This document shows, one piece after another, positions 11,301 through 22,625 of a DNA stretch of 64,000 nucleotides. The notes under the pieces were generated by a model. The model was not told where the DNA came from and searched no databases. It saw only the letters and a program-made list of their open reading frames with translations. The position numbers were made by a program, and so were the translations under genes. Numbering within the stretch: position 1 is the stretch's first letter; each line of letters opens with the position of its first letter. Where the stretch lies: NCBI GenBank assembly GCA_916613615.1, contig OU744725.1:55061575-55125574 (forward strand), written 5' to 3'. This stretch comes from Steromphala cineraria (Eukaryota > Mollusca > Gastropoda > Trochida > Trochidae).

Positions 11301-14300
11301 TAGACTAACATTTTATTCGCTCAGATCAAAATAGTTCTTCAGAATACAACCATTAGCTTTTACACATGACCTGTAATGAATTTTTGTCAGTTTGATTTTG
11401 ATTTTATGATCTTGGAAAGAAATTTATTTACTTACTAGTATAACGATGAATATCGTAGAAAGAAATTACATTTCTTGTCAGACTCTAAGTAGGTTCCCTA
11501 CAGTAGATTTAAAAGTCTGTATGATGACGCCTTCTTTCTAACTGTTTTATCATGGAATAGTTTCAATCAAACATGCTTTATATCAAACATATTTTGGATT
11601 CATAAAGCGGTTAAAGGTTCCCATGTACACCGGCTATAATAATCATTCTTATTTTCACTTTTCAGGCTCAGCAAATAATGTGCAGTTTGAATGTCATGGT
11701 AAATTAAAACTTGATTCAATCGTTTAAGAAATCCTTTACTATATCTCTCTGGAAAGCAGCATGGCATATCTCCTTTTCGCGAGTTCCACTTATTTCCCTT
11801 TAAAGGGCGCTTTAAGATAAATATATAAGATATATCTAGTTCATGTCAGCAATGTTGTTAAAGAGACACAGAGTATGTTGATAGGATCACATTTGTCAAA
11901 TTTGGAAATCGGTGTTATAATATCAGGAACCACTAACTGTTACTGAAAATAACAAGTTAAAGGTCAATCAGTACATAAGAGCGAAAATACGGCCGTTTAA
12001 AGTCGGGATTTTGATCGAAAACAGGACAATGTGGCTCGAGTGGCGCGTGCAAATTCGCCAAACGTAATTTTGAAATATTGTCATAAGCTGACAGGAAGAT
12101 ATATTCGATTCGATAGTGTTTATTAGGTATTGTAAGTAATAGGTAAATTAATTGAATGCATAATTTCGAATATTAAACGTATTTGAGATGTTTTCTTGAT
12201 TTTTCCATAAAATCAAGCATTTTAGAGATTTTGTGCATAAATGGATATATTTGAAAGTCCAGTGATGAGATATGAACTTCAATCAGCATATTAGATATTT
12301 TGTAGCTTATCAAAACCAAATAAAAATTTAATAAAAATACTCTGTGTCACTTTAAATTCTGTAAAATATCAAAATCATTAAAGGTTGTGAAAATCGCCTT
12401 TCGTCCCTTTAATCTCTAATATTGCGACTCAGTCGAAGCTTAAACAATCTACATTAAACAATCAGTTCAATATTAGTATATTCATTTAACGATCTTCGAA
12501 ATAATCAGTTTTTTATTGCGTAATCAGAAAAAAGGCTGTAACGTCCGGGTATAGTTTTCCGTAATACTTGTAAGATTAACATATCAATACTTTAACCTAT
12601 TGAAAACTTATTCGAATATGCTTACTCGTGAACCTCTGCAGTTTGTATCCAATGTACATATACTGTTGACATGCATGCAGTTTACACTTTTAACTCTTGC
12701 ACAACATATAACAATTTGTAGTATCATTTAAAACTATAAGTGTAAATAATCAAATATGAAAAGAACATTCATAATCTTCTCAGTATCAGTGTAATTCTTG
12801 AAATGTGTGGAAAAGTATTGAAATGGTTTAAAGGGGCAGTAGCACGTTTTTTGATAATTTTATATTTCAAATATTTCACTGATATATATAAGTTAATGCT
12901 AAATGTATTAAATTGACAATGTCAAAAATCACATTACACGAGTCAATCATCCATAGTCAGAGGACAAAGTATGGAGATTCACATAAAATCCTTTGGCCGC
13001 CATTTTGTGTGAACACCTTTAATTCATTTTGTGTAAGAAAAGGGAATCGCATGGCTAAACTTTACATTTTATAGTTGAATTAGTACTGCGTCATTTAGTT
13101 TAAATACACATCACCTTATATTTCCCAAAAAACGTGCTACTGCCCCTTTAAAGAGGCATGATTGGTTTGTGTAATGCGATTTTTGACACTTTCAAAGGAA
13201 TATATTTAGCATTAACGTACACTTATCGGTAGAAACTTTAATGTATACAATTTCTAAAAAACGTGCTACTGCCACTAAAACCGGTTCCACATCATTCAGT
13301 GAGCATCATTGGGTCTTTATGACAGTGCATAACTATGACGTCACAAACGTTTGCGTTAAATAAAGGATTTGTGTATTCATGTACTTGTAATCAAATACAA
13401 ATCCTGTAACACTTCAAAGAAGGTCTGGCAATTGACAACTGTGTTTTGTATTGGCTATCTAACATGCAACCATACTGTACACCAAAAAAGATGTATCAAT
13501 TTAATTTTCAGATACAATATTTGAATTTATATTACAAAAGAAATTAGAGTTGGAAATATTGAAAACTTTGTTTTTATTGTTTTTCCAGGTGTAAAGTCAG
13601 AACATGATTCCACGGTTTCTCTTGACAATGAAAAGAAAAACGGTGGTAGGATATATTTTTCAATCAAATATAGAAATATTGTATTAATGAACAAGGTGTT
13701 TAAAATACATGACGTTTGCAAAATGATAACCGCAAGAAGAAGCAAAAACTTCTGCATATTTAACCTTTGCATTGCAACTTTGTTATTGTCAACTTAAAGG
13801 GGTGTAGCACAGGGCCTTTTTATTAATTTACTGTTTCCCCAATAAATGTTTGTTGATGCCAAAACTTATAATCCTCATTTGGTCAATCATCTTAACTTAT
13901 TGTAATTGTAGAAGAAATTACCAAGCTGAAATTGCTGGCGGCCACTAAATTGTGAACACCTCTTGATCATTTGGACAAATGGATTCGCGAAGCTGGCTAC
14001 GTTCAAGTTGATCTTCACTATGTTTTATGTCGTGCAATTTTTTGTTTGCGGGTGGATTCTTTGTTAACCTACTTTTGTGTTTCTGTTTTAATCAGACAGT
14101 ATATATCCTACATGAATAATACACAGTGATCATCTTAAATCGGTTTTGTCACTATCTCTTCAAACAAAAATTGTAAATCAATATATCATTCCCACATTAG
14201 TGAAAAATACATGATTTTACTATATAGTTGTTAAATTTGTATTGAATTTTTAAACATTGATAAATTTCTAGAAATAACGAAACAACATAATTAACAAGGT

Positions 14301-14911
14301 GTACTGTTTGCCTATGGGTTCTTCGCAGCCTGCTTTGCAATAGGCCTGGCCATTGGCTGTGTTGCGATAAGAAAGAGGTAAGTTTGTACATACAGTATTT
14401 CTATAATTTCCTATACTTCATATAAAACCTAAAATCAGACAATTTGTATCCGTGATCCTGTTTCAGAAGATCTTCCCAGAGTTCCGCAGTGATCTACACA
14501 GTACACATGAAAACTGCCAACAGAACCGGAAATGGTTCTTCTGACTTGTACAGCAACGCAAATGATTTTGTGATGCCAGGCCCCAGTCGACAAGATGGCG
14601 GCGCTGAGAGGAATGATAAAGATGAAGACCCGGAACATCTCTACTCTCTGCCTTCTCGTCTGTCTGGCGGGTCATTCTCTACTCAACGAGGATCTGTTTT
14701 CTCAGACAAGATATCAGTCAACAAAAACTGTGAGGATTCGCCATACCAACAACAAAATGTTTACGACGTTGCCAGCTTTCCAAAAGCACCGCCCAGGGCA
14801 AAAGGCAAGGGAAGATATAAGAAGGTGCCAGAAGAATCGTCTGAATCTGAGAGTTTGGAAACTCACGACACTGTTGTTGATGTTGATGAAGTAGTAGTTG
14901 TTGAGTTGTAG
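8240..14911 (+). CDS. SUEL-lectin/CUB-like single-pass protein, copy 1 (seven exons)
   Basis: I join exons 8240-8321, 9765-10151, 10945-11271, 11666-11698, 13589-13645, 14272-14377 and 14467-14911; all have GT/AG borders and consistent phase, 479 codons in total. Order: signal peptide (about residues 1-26), SUEL/rhamnose-binding-lectin-like domain (about 30-157, with CNGKKIC and LKISYKC), CUB-like domain (about 160-268, one CxC, LDVMEILLGS), hydrophilic linker, transmembrane segment and a 147-residue acidic tail. Known SUEL domains bind galactose or rhamnose; this ligand is unknown. Codon 303 is an in-frame TAA (14292-14294) just before the membrane segment. The product is therefore either a secreted 302-residue protein, a pseudogene, or rescued by an AG at 14297-14298 that keeps phase. 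The long open tail exon argues against long-standing decay. The homologue is 18.5 kb downstream. Confidence 0.7.
8761..9018. mobile_element. MITE in intron 1, copy 1
   Basis: Inverted ends of about 25 bases (TGTTGATACTACCTCTGTTC against the complement of GAACAGAGGCTGTATCAACA) enclose 258 bp with no frame. Copy at 27231-27488 in the second gene, and a diverged partial relative near 40490-40610. Confidence 0.7.
9613..9690 (+). pseudogene. Partial duplicate of the start of exon 2
   Basis: A TTTAG acceptor is followed by a diverged copy of the first 65 bases of exon 2 (encoding CDKCIFESHS...GWESTNVCFT), about 145 bases before the real exon. Similarity stops at TTCACC and the frame soon ends. A matching relic exists at 28143-28217, so it predates the split of the two genes. 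Confidence 0.7.
9765..10151 (+). CDS. Copy 1 exon 2: SUEL-like lectin domain
   Basis: 387 bases, acceptor ACTTTTAG, donor AACT|GTAAGT, phase 1 to 1. It encodes the whole Cys-rich domain: opening DDKCISESHSD, VVQRIKRRLC, then LSEIMRKCNGKKICTF and the closing LKISYKCDN. The CNGxxxC plus LxxxYxC pattern is the signature of the SUEL (Gal_Lectin) fold. The domain is longer than the usual 80-85 residues because of an insert around the CC pair. Confidence 0.75.
10945..11271 (+). CDS. Copy 1 exon 3: CUB-like domain
   Basis: 327 bases, acceptor ATTACAG, donor AAAG|GTAAAG, phase 1 to 1. It begins WPRYEMCGNVSGEVSLPFYI and ends VTYKRKQPVNILIRFKG. The alternating strands, the LDVMEILLGS segment and the SGGQDTLVLN loop resemble a CUB beta-sandwich, but only one Cys pair is visible, so the fold is an inference. 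Confidence 0.7.
11666..11698 (+). CDS. Copy 1 exon 4: 33-bp linker exon
   Basis: Encodes GSANNVQFECH between TTTTCAG and GGTAAAT. The phase and length match exon 4 of the second copy (32784-32816, GLAHNIQLDCR), which is why I accept so short an exon. Confidence 0.65.
11858..12355. mobile_element. TTAA-flanked MITE, second family
   Basis: Ends are TTAAAGAGACACAGAGTAT and the complement TACTCTGTGTCACTTTAA, about 495 bp apart. It lies in intron 4 of copy 1 and has no counterpart in copy 2. The TTAAAGR start is shared with the GGGCAGTAGCACG family, but the core differs. Confidence 0.75.
12830..13152 (+). mobile_element. TTAA-type MITE, GGGCAGTAGCACG family
   Basis: Both ends are intact (TTTAAAGGGGCAGTAGCACG and CGTGCTACTGCCCCTTTAAA). 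The core has 'agtcagaggacaaagtatgg' and a small internal deletion near the right end. Confidence 0.88.
13155..13275 (-). mobile_element. TTAA-type MITE fragment abutting the previous one
   Basis: Reverse-oriented right third of the same family ('attggtttgtgtaatgcga' to 'aacgtgctactgcca'), placed head-on next to 12830-13152. Confidence 0.7.
13589..13645 (+). CDS. Copy 1 exon 5: stalk exon
   Basis: 57 bases after TTTTTCCAG, encoding GVKSEHDSTVSLDNEKKNG, a hydrophilic juxtamembrane stalk. Two overlapping donors (13643 and 13646) lie three bases apart and keep the frame. Exon 5 of copy 2 has the same length. Confidence 0.65.
13793..14060 (+). mobile_element. Diverged relative of the TTAA-type MITE
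   Basis: Begins 'aaaggggtgtagcacagg' and keeps 'ggcggccactaaattgtga' and 'acacctc', aligned in order with the family core. Its right terminus is not recognisable. It lies in intron 5 just before the membrane exon. Confidence 0.5.
14272..14377 (+). CDS. Copy 1 exon 6: transmembrane exon with in-frame stop
   Basis: After TTTCTAG the frame fixed by exon 5 reads EITKQHN, then TAA (14292-14294), then QGVLFAYGFFAACFAIGLAI and GCVAIRKR, a clear membrane helix with a basic stop-transfer. The matching exon in copy 2 is open. An AAG|GT at 14298/14299 would skip the stop in frame, but it has a poor pyrimidine tract. The donor is AAGAG|GTAAGT. Confidence 0.65.
14467..14911 (+). CDS. Copy 1 exon 7: cytoplasmic tail
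   Basis: Acceptor CTGTTTCAG, 147 residues to TAG at 14909-14911. The tail is hydrophilic, Ser/Asp/Glu-rich and ends in an acidic valine-rich stretch (VVDVDEVVVVEL). Tyrosines sit in VIYTV, DLYSNAND, HLYSLP and NVYDVA; YSN fits the pYxN pattern bound by Grb2-type SH2 domains, which is an inference only. The first 40 residues align with the short tail exon of copy 2 (shared NAND, QDG, AE), and the rest has no counterpart there. Confidence 0.75.
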
Positions 14912-15154
14912 ATGCTTGTTGAATGAAAGTGGTATCCATTCTCGATACTCCAAGGAAAATGTTCCCATATAAGTACCGTGTAATTGCAATTAGGTAGACC
15001 CGATGGTGAATGTGACAGTTTAAGCATGGAACAGCTTAGTTTTGTTCAGGAATTAATTGAACTAAATTCCCTAGTACTGTTTGTGATTTGAATTACTGAT
15101 TAAGCACAGGCTTTTTTATTGTTGTGTTTAATTGTTAGAATTTAGAATCTCGAT

Positions 15155-15160
15155 AATAAA
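15155..15160 (+). terminator. Polyadenylation signal, gene copy 1
   Basis: AATAAA 244 bases after the stop codon, the first canonical signal downstream on this strand. The 14912-15410 stretch holds nothing else recognised. Confidence 0.5.
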
Positions 15161-15411
15161 TTTCATGGTCAGTCTACAAATTAATACAATTAAAGTCTCA
15201 CCATCTGGACAACATCGGTTTAAATACAGCGTTTTCCATGGTGATAAAGTAAAAGTATAAATGCCAAACAAGAGAGGTTACGGGCGACTTCAAATTACAT
15301 TTAAGAGCTTAAGGAAATAAAATACATGTTAGTAAATAAAACGTAATATAATATATGGTATTTCACATAGTTAAAAATATACTGTAAGAAAGAAAGTATT
15401 TATACTCCAGG

Positions 15412-15840
15412 TTAAAGATGCTGTATCATAGTTGCAATATTTTTAAAAGTATTTTTAATGTATACGTTGTATTTTAAGAAAAATTTAGCGACCAACTTTG
15501 ACAAAATCGGACCAAAATTCATTAAAAAGGAGATAATTTACCAAAAAATACCGAAACGGCAGTCGACATAAGGGCGAATCGAGTGTGGCCATTTCGCAAC
15601 TTCCGGTTTCTAAATGTACGCTTGAAAACCGTCTTTGTCGCGCTCAACTAGATTTTATTTTATTTTTCTCCGAATTAGGTATTCGTTGCTGTTAAAGTTG
15701 ATAGCCATCGAACGCAATTAAACAATCTAAGTATGATATCAAAATTTCGACAAAAGATTTTTCTACAAAGTGATGTATTTCATTTCTCAATAGCTAAGTT
15801 TCATCCTGAACCGCTTGCAAGTATGATACAGCATCTTTAA
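15412..15840. mobile_element. TTAA-flanked MITE, third family
   Basis: Ends TTAAAGATGCTGTATCATA and the complement TATGATACAGCATCTTTAA, about 425 bp apart. The TTAA borders again suggest a TTAA target. No frame. Confidence 0.75.
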
Positions 15841-15987
15841 TACTGTTCAACAGTAACAATACAACATGTCGTATACCCAATATGATAAACATTTATGTAA
15901 ATGAACGCATGGAGGGGGCATGATGTCACAGTCTTGGTTGAACATTAAGGCGTATTTTATTGCCTACTGACCAGAAGGCCAGCAAAG

Positions 15988-15990
15988 AGA

Positions 15991-16037
<47 letters not shown>

Positions 16038-16060
16038 GTCTTCAGTACATACATACATAT
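15988..16060 (-). mobile_element. SINE 3' tail fragment
   Basis: (AAT)n of about 12 units followed by 'aacactttattgtcttcagt', the reverse complement of the tail of the SINE at 7490-7745. Only the 3' end is present. Confidence 0.65.
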
Positions 16061-16710
16061 TGGAAATTTTTCTTGTGCCTGGAGAGTTCAATTTTCGTGA
16101 CCCTGGATTATCGAGGATGGATGGTAAGTTGCTACGCTGTTTATACGTTTTACAAGCGATAATAAAACTTGAAAAGATGACATATTTTTTGGGAAAAGTT
16201 CAGGAACAACAACTTTCAATTTAAATCATTTAAAGATTTTTCTTAAAATGCCAGACAATTCACTGTCACACCATTTTGTCAGATGTATGGTTTGCATCTT
16301 GAAGAGAAAAGAAATTTTTCTTTAAAAATCATATCGTGCTGTTAAATGTGTATAAGATGTAAATGTCATCAAATCCCAAAATGCATTATTTGCTAATTCG
16401 GTTTGAAATTGATTTGAACTCATTTGATTTAATATGCGGAATCGGTCGACAAGTGTGAGAGGTTTTGATGTAGATCATATACTTAACTTGAATTCGTGCT
16501 GAACAAATCTCTGACAAAAATGCAGGTAATCCATTTCATGCAACGAGTTATTTTTTTAAATGTTCATTTTGTCAAGAACGTGAAAAGCTCATACACGTCC
16601 TTGAGTAAGTGTACGATAACATCATAAGCAATAATCATATCTGATCACAACATTATATCTGAATGATAAATCGAACACAATTATGTACTTTACTTCCCTA
16701 ATAATATCTG
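16061..16710. other. Spacer between the two gene copies
   Basis: AT-rich, with no exon, RNA or terminal repeat recognised. It ends at the GGGTG target duplication of the next element. Confidence 0.5.
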
Positions 16711-16715
16711 GGGTG

Positions 16716-16930
16716 TGTTACGACGTAAGATGTAATAAACGCGGTAAGATGTAATAACTGCGGTAAATTGTAATAAAAACGCGGTAAAATGTAATACTGC
16801 GGTAAATTGTAACAAAATTGCGGTAAAATGTAATAAAAATAAGTGCGGTAAAATGTAATAAGGGGGTGCGGTAAGATGTTACTAAAAGGTGCGGTAAATT
16901 GTAATACAATATGCGGTAAAATGTAATAAC
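16716..16930 (+). repeat. Left terminal array of the 5.4-kb element
   Basis: About ten copies of a unit with core GCGGTAA followed by AATGTAATA or ATTGTAATA, separated by variable 3-9-base spacers. The translated frames here are repeat artefacts. Confidence 0.85.
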
Positions 16931-18513
16931 CTTTCCACAGTCTTTTGATAACTTTTTTCAACAATATTTGTTCATTTTTGGTCTATGCTGGTACATGTGA
17001 TGATATGTTTAATTGTTTTTTGATTGAGGATGACACAACGAAATATGTTTAGATTTGAATTACGTACACTTGAATGTTATTTCACTTTCATGAATGATTG
17101 TATTTTATTATCAGTAATGTTATTAAGATATATCACATCTCTGATTGGTCCACGTGACCCTGGTTAAATACTGATATCACCCTGTTGAGCGGGAGGGTAA
17201 ATTATTTATACCCCGGCACACAAAAATTTACAATGTATGTTACCTCGAACACATGATTAAGCTACTTTCTTTTGATCAACCGATATGTAACTTTGAGCAA
17301 ACTATAGTCAAAGTGTTTACGCAGTTAACGTTTTCCTTTATCTTCATATTAAATGCGTTATGTTTAAACATTCGGTAAAATAAATTCCTGATACCATTCA
17401 AAGGCGGGGTATATGGGCTCGTCGCATAACACAAAGTGAGAGGTTGATATCTCCCTAAAAACCACGCCTCTGAAAGGCATAACATATAATTGATTTGGAC
17501 GACTCATATTTCATGGTTTATATCTATGAATGTTAGATTGGATGGCTTTTAGTTTTATTTAGTTTGCTTAAGAATGGTGTTTTAGTTTCATAAATGTTTT
17601 TTTTATATTTTGGAAAATCAATATTTATTTTTTTGTTTTTAATTATAAGGGGTAATCATTCATTTTTGAGAAAACAATTGAGCAATCTTTAATTTTTAAG
17701 AATGGTTATATCTATTATGATTACCAAGAGGGTTTGTGATACATTTCAAAATGCACACTTATATATATATATATATATATATATAGGTATAAAGATGAAG
17801 GGGTCTCACGTGAAGTAAATGTAGATATGAAAATAAAATACTTCAGACGACACTTGCTGTAGATATCATTTTAATGATATATACTTAATCAGTAATATAA
17901 TTAACAAATGATAATCTAAAATAACTGATAATAATTGATCTATGTCCGTGTAAAGATATACTTCTAATGCTGAGTTACTTGTCAATATTTTCTACCCCTT
18001 AAGTGAAAAGGATGCATTTAAAAGTTCTATATGAAAAAATATACATTTTTGGTATACTATAGTAGGTTTGATCAACATTAATTTTTCTGTAACATTTATG
18101 GGTTTACAATGATGTTCGTTGGTCGATGAAGATGTTTATAGGAAGTATGAAATCGTCCTAATACATGGTGTGGAAAATACCCTTACTGTGACGCTATCGG
18201 ATAAAGTACAATTTCTTTATTTTTTCTACAATAACTCACTGCCTTATTGTCAGGAACAAATCACTCCATTGGCTGTGAAAAAAACCTTATCCATCAATCA
18301 ATTGAGACTTCGACAAAATCGAGTTCCAATAAGGTAGTTAGGTGTTTGCTACCAGGAACGCCTTCTTGTGACAACCAAAGATAGTTGTGTGATTCTAATC
18401 GGTTCTTTGGTCGAGTCTTCTAACGAATTTGTTCAATTTAATCATTTGTACTTGTACCTATGCTATAAACCAAATCAACTCTATGCCTCATGTTTATCAT
18501 GTTCTTTATAAGA
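16931..18513. other. Unique left interior of the 5.4-kb element
   Basis: AT-rich. Contains a (TA)n microsatellite at 17760-17785 and one short frame at 18119-18337 without recognisable motifs. This part has no partner inside the window because the first copy is cut by the window start. Confidence 0.5.
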
Positions 18514-19532
18514 AATACGATACACTGTTTTGAAACATATAAAAGAAGATATCATTTAACAAGAAAAATGTTTACATATAAATCACAGTCGTTTTGATTT
18601 TAAATTGTTTTAAACAGTATGCTAAAGGTTATTTTCCCCAAAGATTGCTGATAATTCTTGTTAGTCTTTTTATTCTGATTTAGTTATTGTTGTCCAACCC
18701 AATGTTTTCTTTACAATAAGGCTACACAATGAAAATACAACTTCATCATTTTCATAACGTTCATGCAATTAGTTATTTGATAAATACAGTTGCTCAAACC
18801 ATCACGAGCTTTGCATTATATTATTTACCTGCACTACAATAGTTATAGCTCGAAATCGAAGACCAGAATCCTTTCAAGTGATGTCATAGTATAGTTTTAT
18901 ATTAACTTCATGAACCATTACTTCATGACGTCATTCAAAAAGTACAACGGAATAAATGGTAACAGTGCCTTAGATCTTTATAAAACGCTACAAAATATGG
19001 TTAAAAATGTGTGTTGGTTACATGCCTACTAACATATCTAGAAAAAATACGCCTTAACTTTAGCTCTTTACTGCCAATAAATATTGAACTAGTACCAATG
19101 ACTTTGCAGCTTATCAGGCTTTACATTTAACTTTGCTTTAGGGTTTCTAATTTCTAATTATCTAATGAGTCTATAGACAATATTTTATCATTCTATACCT
19201 TGTGGTGTTAGAGAAGAAGATGACAAAAAGGCTTTAGTAGGGGCCACAACATCAGAAATGCTAAAGTTTAGTGTGTATCAATTCAAAAATAGAATTTGTT
19301 CAAACATTCAAGGAAATGTAAAAATGGTAAACGGAGTGACCCTCAATTGAGTTAGACTTAAAATAATTAAAAATAATTTAGGGCTTAAGTTCCAAAGGTT
19401 CACCGATGCCTATTACAGGCCACAGGATCTTTAAAAGAGATAAATTAGTCCCCATTGCATAAAGATTGTGTCTACAAGGTTTCAGCTTTCTGGACCTCAT
19501 GTTTGTTTTGGTAAAAGACGTAAATAGGTTTT

Positions 19533-19888
19533 AAAGGGACAGTAGCACGTTTTTTAATAATTTTATATTTTAAATTACACTGATAAGTGTAAGTTAATGC
19601 TAAATGTATTATTTTGACAGTGTCAATAAATTCACAACACAAGCCAATCATCTATAGTCAGAGGACAAAGCATAAAGATTCACATAAATCCATTGGCGGC
19701 CATTTTATGTAAACACCTTTAATTCATTTTGTGTATGAAAAAGGAATTGCATGGCTAAACTTTACGTTATCTATTTTAATTATTACTGATTCATTTAGTT
19801 TTATACATTGTCTTTCGATTGGAACCATTAATTTTAATTTTCCTGACATCATAATATATTCCCCCTAAAACGTGCTACTGCCCCTTTA
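19533..19888 (+). mobile_element. TTAA-type MITE (copy of 1020-1375)
   Basis: Identical by eye to the MITE at 1020-1375, so it was carried by the large duplication and is not an independent insertion. Confidence 0.85.
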
Positions 19889-21895
19889 ATGGCATGGTCC
19901 CTATGATCCTTATTAGGGGACTCAGGGTCACCATAGCTATAAATGATAATCCTCATTAGTCAATGAGTTTGTACAGCAAGTTTCAGTCTTCAAAGCTTCT
20001 TTTTTTTAATAAAAATATGTCCAAAATGGACAACAATTAACGGATGGACTAACTGACTGACGGATGGATGGACAGACGCCGGACACCATACCAAGCCATA
20101 AGCCCATCGGCTGTCGGCTAATAGGGCATATATTACACACAAGGTCGTATTAATTGAATTCAAAAACGTACTGCATACCTGACAAGCGTCGTAATGTATT
20201 TTTAAAATTCAATTCTTCAAGTTTATAGCGTGCGGTTTATATCAGTTTTAAATGTTTCATTTGAAGAATTGACTAGCAGTTCAAGAGAGTAAATAGTTGC
20301 AGTGTACACAAACGAAAGTAACAAAAGAAGATTTATACCAAACGTCTTTATTCCTATTGCACAGATTGTCAATTTTTGAGATGTAAATGTATATCGAAAA
20401 TACACACTTCGTCTTATCAGAAGTTTTAGTCTCTCCATTTGACTGTCCGAGTAACTTAATAAGTACTCTTGAAGTAAACCCACAGATAAATCAGAGAAAA
20501 TCATAAAACAATTGCTTTGTCTTTGTTCGTCTTAACGACACTTTATTTGTAAAAAAATACCGCGTCCTTATACTAGCTTAACATGGCTTATTGCCAGGGT
20601 TATGTCTGATTGTTTTGTCAAAAAAGTACAACGTTTTTCGTACAAAACTGTACTCATATGTATTCATATGTGAAGAATGTTGAGCTTTAATAATATGCAT
20701 GCAGGAGAAATATCAAACTGAATGAAATGCAATCGTAGTTCATTGTAAGTGCCGTATGAACACTATATGAACACATCATGCACAAATCACCTTTGTCGAG
20801 CAGAAATTGTTGTTGTAAAAATGTAATAGATTCGGTTTTAAAGCGGATTATTGAACTCTTTTCCTTATGTGTCATGTGCTCGTTCGTACAGTGATATGCA
20901 ATATAAAATCATCATTGTTCATTAGTAAAAACCTACTCTGGTATAGTTTCGTTTTTAGATTATGCATCAATCGTCAACCAAGAGACATGTCAAGCATGCA
21001 CGATGCCTGTTTAAAGTTTAGGTTTGGTACGCGTGTGCAAGAAGCAAACAAATGCTGCTGAACATGCAAGAAGCAAACAAATGCTGCTGAACATTAGAAG
21101 GTTGAGAATATACACATGTGACCAGTGAGATTTTATCAGTTGATATAGGGTAGACCAGGGCAAAGCGCGCCCTAGGGGCAAAATGACCAAGCGTTATTTC
21201 TTCTTAATGATCGACAAATTTGTTATGACCAACCAATGAGAGTAAACAACATGAAGCACTGTGACACATGCTTGTATCGTTTTGCGGGGGTTGGGGACGT
21301 ATGATATCAATTATTCTAAAAAACATGATTTTGCTATAAGGAATGGATGTGACTAGATATACCATAAAAAACACAAAAGGGAAGTTTGAATCTAATGCAC
21401 CTATGATGCACATTGGTATCATGTTATCAATGACTAAAGAAATTCGTAACTATTTGCCTTAAGTTCCTATGATTTACATATCGAACACTACCCTCAATGG
21501 GGCAAAAAAAGCCGGGGAGCGCATTGTCCCGTGTGATCTAAATATATCCATGTTGCTAACTAATCGGTGGCTTTTTGTATTTCTAAAGCATACACGTATG
21601 ACGTAAAAGAGTGTTTTTATTTATTTTGTGTCCATTGGCAAGGCACTTTATCCACAATGCACTCAGTGAAGCCTGAAATAACGGGTGTAGGTTGATTCCT
21701 TGCGCCTTCGGCATAGTACAATCACAGTCAGGGTATTAATATGTAACGCTTTGTGCAACTGCGAAGCAGATGATAAATGCGCATCATAAGGGGCCTATCA
21801 TTATCATTGTTATTGTATACAGACCTTAGCATAATGATTCTAACATGTTTGGCGAATCATACTCATAATCATTTTCTATGGTTTATATGAACCAA

Positions 21896-22112
21896 TGTTA
21901 TTACAATTTACCGCGCATCGCATTACAATTTACCGCACACTTAGTGCTAACACTTTACCGCACCCCCTATTACAATTTACCGCACCTGTGTTTATTACAT
22001 TTTACCGCATTTTTATTACAATTTACCGCAGTATTACATCTTACCGCGTTTATATTACAATTTACCGCAGTTATTACATCTTACCGCGTTTATTACATCT
22101 TACGTCGTAACA
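21896..22112 (-). repeat. Right terminal array of the 5.4-kb element
   Basis: Reverse-complement array (core TTACCGC) co-linear with the left array, roughly 85-90% similar by eye. The identical array in the first copy is at 3383-3599. Confidence 0.85.
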
Positions 22113-22291
22113 GGGTGACTAAGATCATGAGGAAATAGTCATAAAAACTGAAACACCAATGTGTTGTGAAGGTACTTCAAAACATGAAACTGGTTCTTAT
22201 TGATATCGTTCTGCTCCTCGGGAGAACGATATGAATACGTACAATGATTTTTTTCAATACACTACAATATTACATTAAAAGAAATTATTTT

Positions 22292-22625
22292 AAAGGGACA
22301 GTAGCACGTTTTTTTTAATTTTATATTTTCAATATTCACTGAAAATTGTACGTTATTGCTAAATGTATTGTTTTGAAAGTGGAAAATGTTTTCATTAAAC
22401 AAACAAATAATCCATAGTCGGGGAACAACTTATTAGGTGCACAAGTCCATTGGCGGCCATATTTTAATTCATTTTGTGTAAGAAAAGGAATCGCATGATA
22501 GTTTATATTTGATGTATTACTGCTTTTTTTAGTTTAAATACAATGGCTTTCAATTGGAACCTTTCATTTTCATTTTCCTGACATCACCTTATTTTCCCAC
22601 TTAAAACGTGTTGTTGGCCCTTTAA
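22292..22625 (+). mobile_element. TTAA-type MITE (copy of 3779-4112)
   Basis: Same sequence as 3779-4112, carried by the duplication. Confidence 0.8.

Larger units (their letters stand above)
16716..22112. mobile_element. 5.4-kb non-autonomous element with tandem-repeat inverted ends
   Basis: The left end (16716-16930) and the complement of the right end (21896-22112) both start TGTTACGACGTAAGATGTAA and stay co-linear for about 215 bp. Each is built of about ten 16-24-bp units around GCGGTAAAATGTAATA. The 5-bp direct repeat GGGTG flanks both sides (16711-16715, 22113-22117). The interior has no recognisable transposase; it contains a (TA)n at 17760-17785 and a TTAA-type MITE at 19533. Inverted ends made of internal repeats are typical of Foldback-like elements, but I cannot assign a superfamily. 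TG...CA ends with a 5-bp duplication would also suit a retroelement, yet the repeats are inverted, not direct. Confidence 0.8.

Noticed and set aside
14489..14911. Independent 140-residue gene
   Set aside because: It is the tail exon of the receptor gene. It begins after a consensus acceptor, has no ATG at its start, and is homologous to the copy 2 tail.
18513..18514. True duplication breakpoint at 18513/18514
   Set aside because: It coincides exactly with the window's first base, so homology most likely continues upstream of the window.
16716..22112. LTR retrotransposon (TG...CA ends, 5-bp duplication)
   Set aside because: The terminal arrays are inverted relative to each other, not direct, and no gag-pol coding is present.
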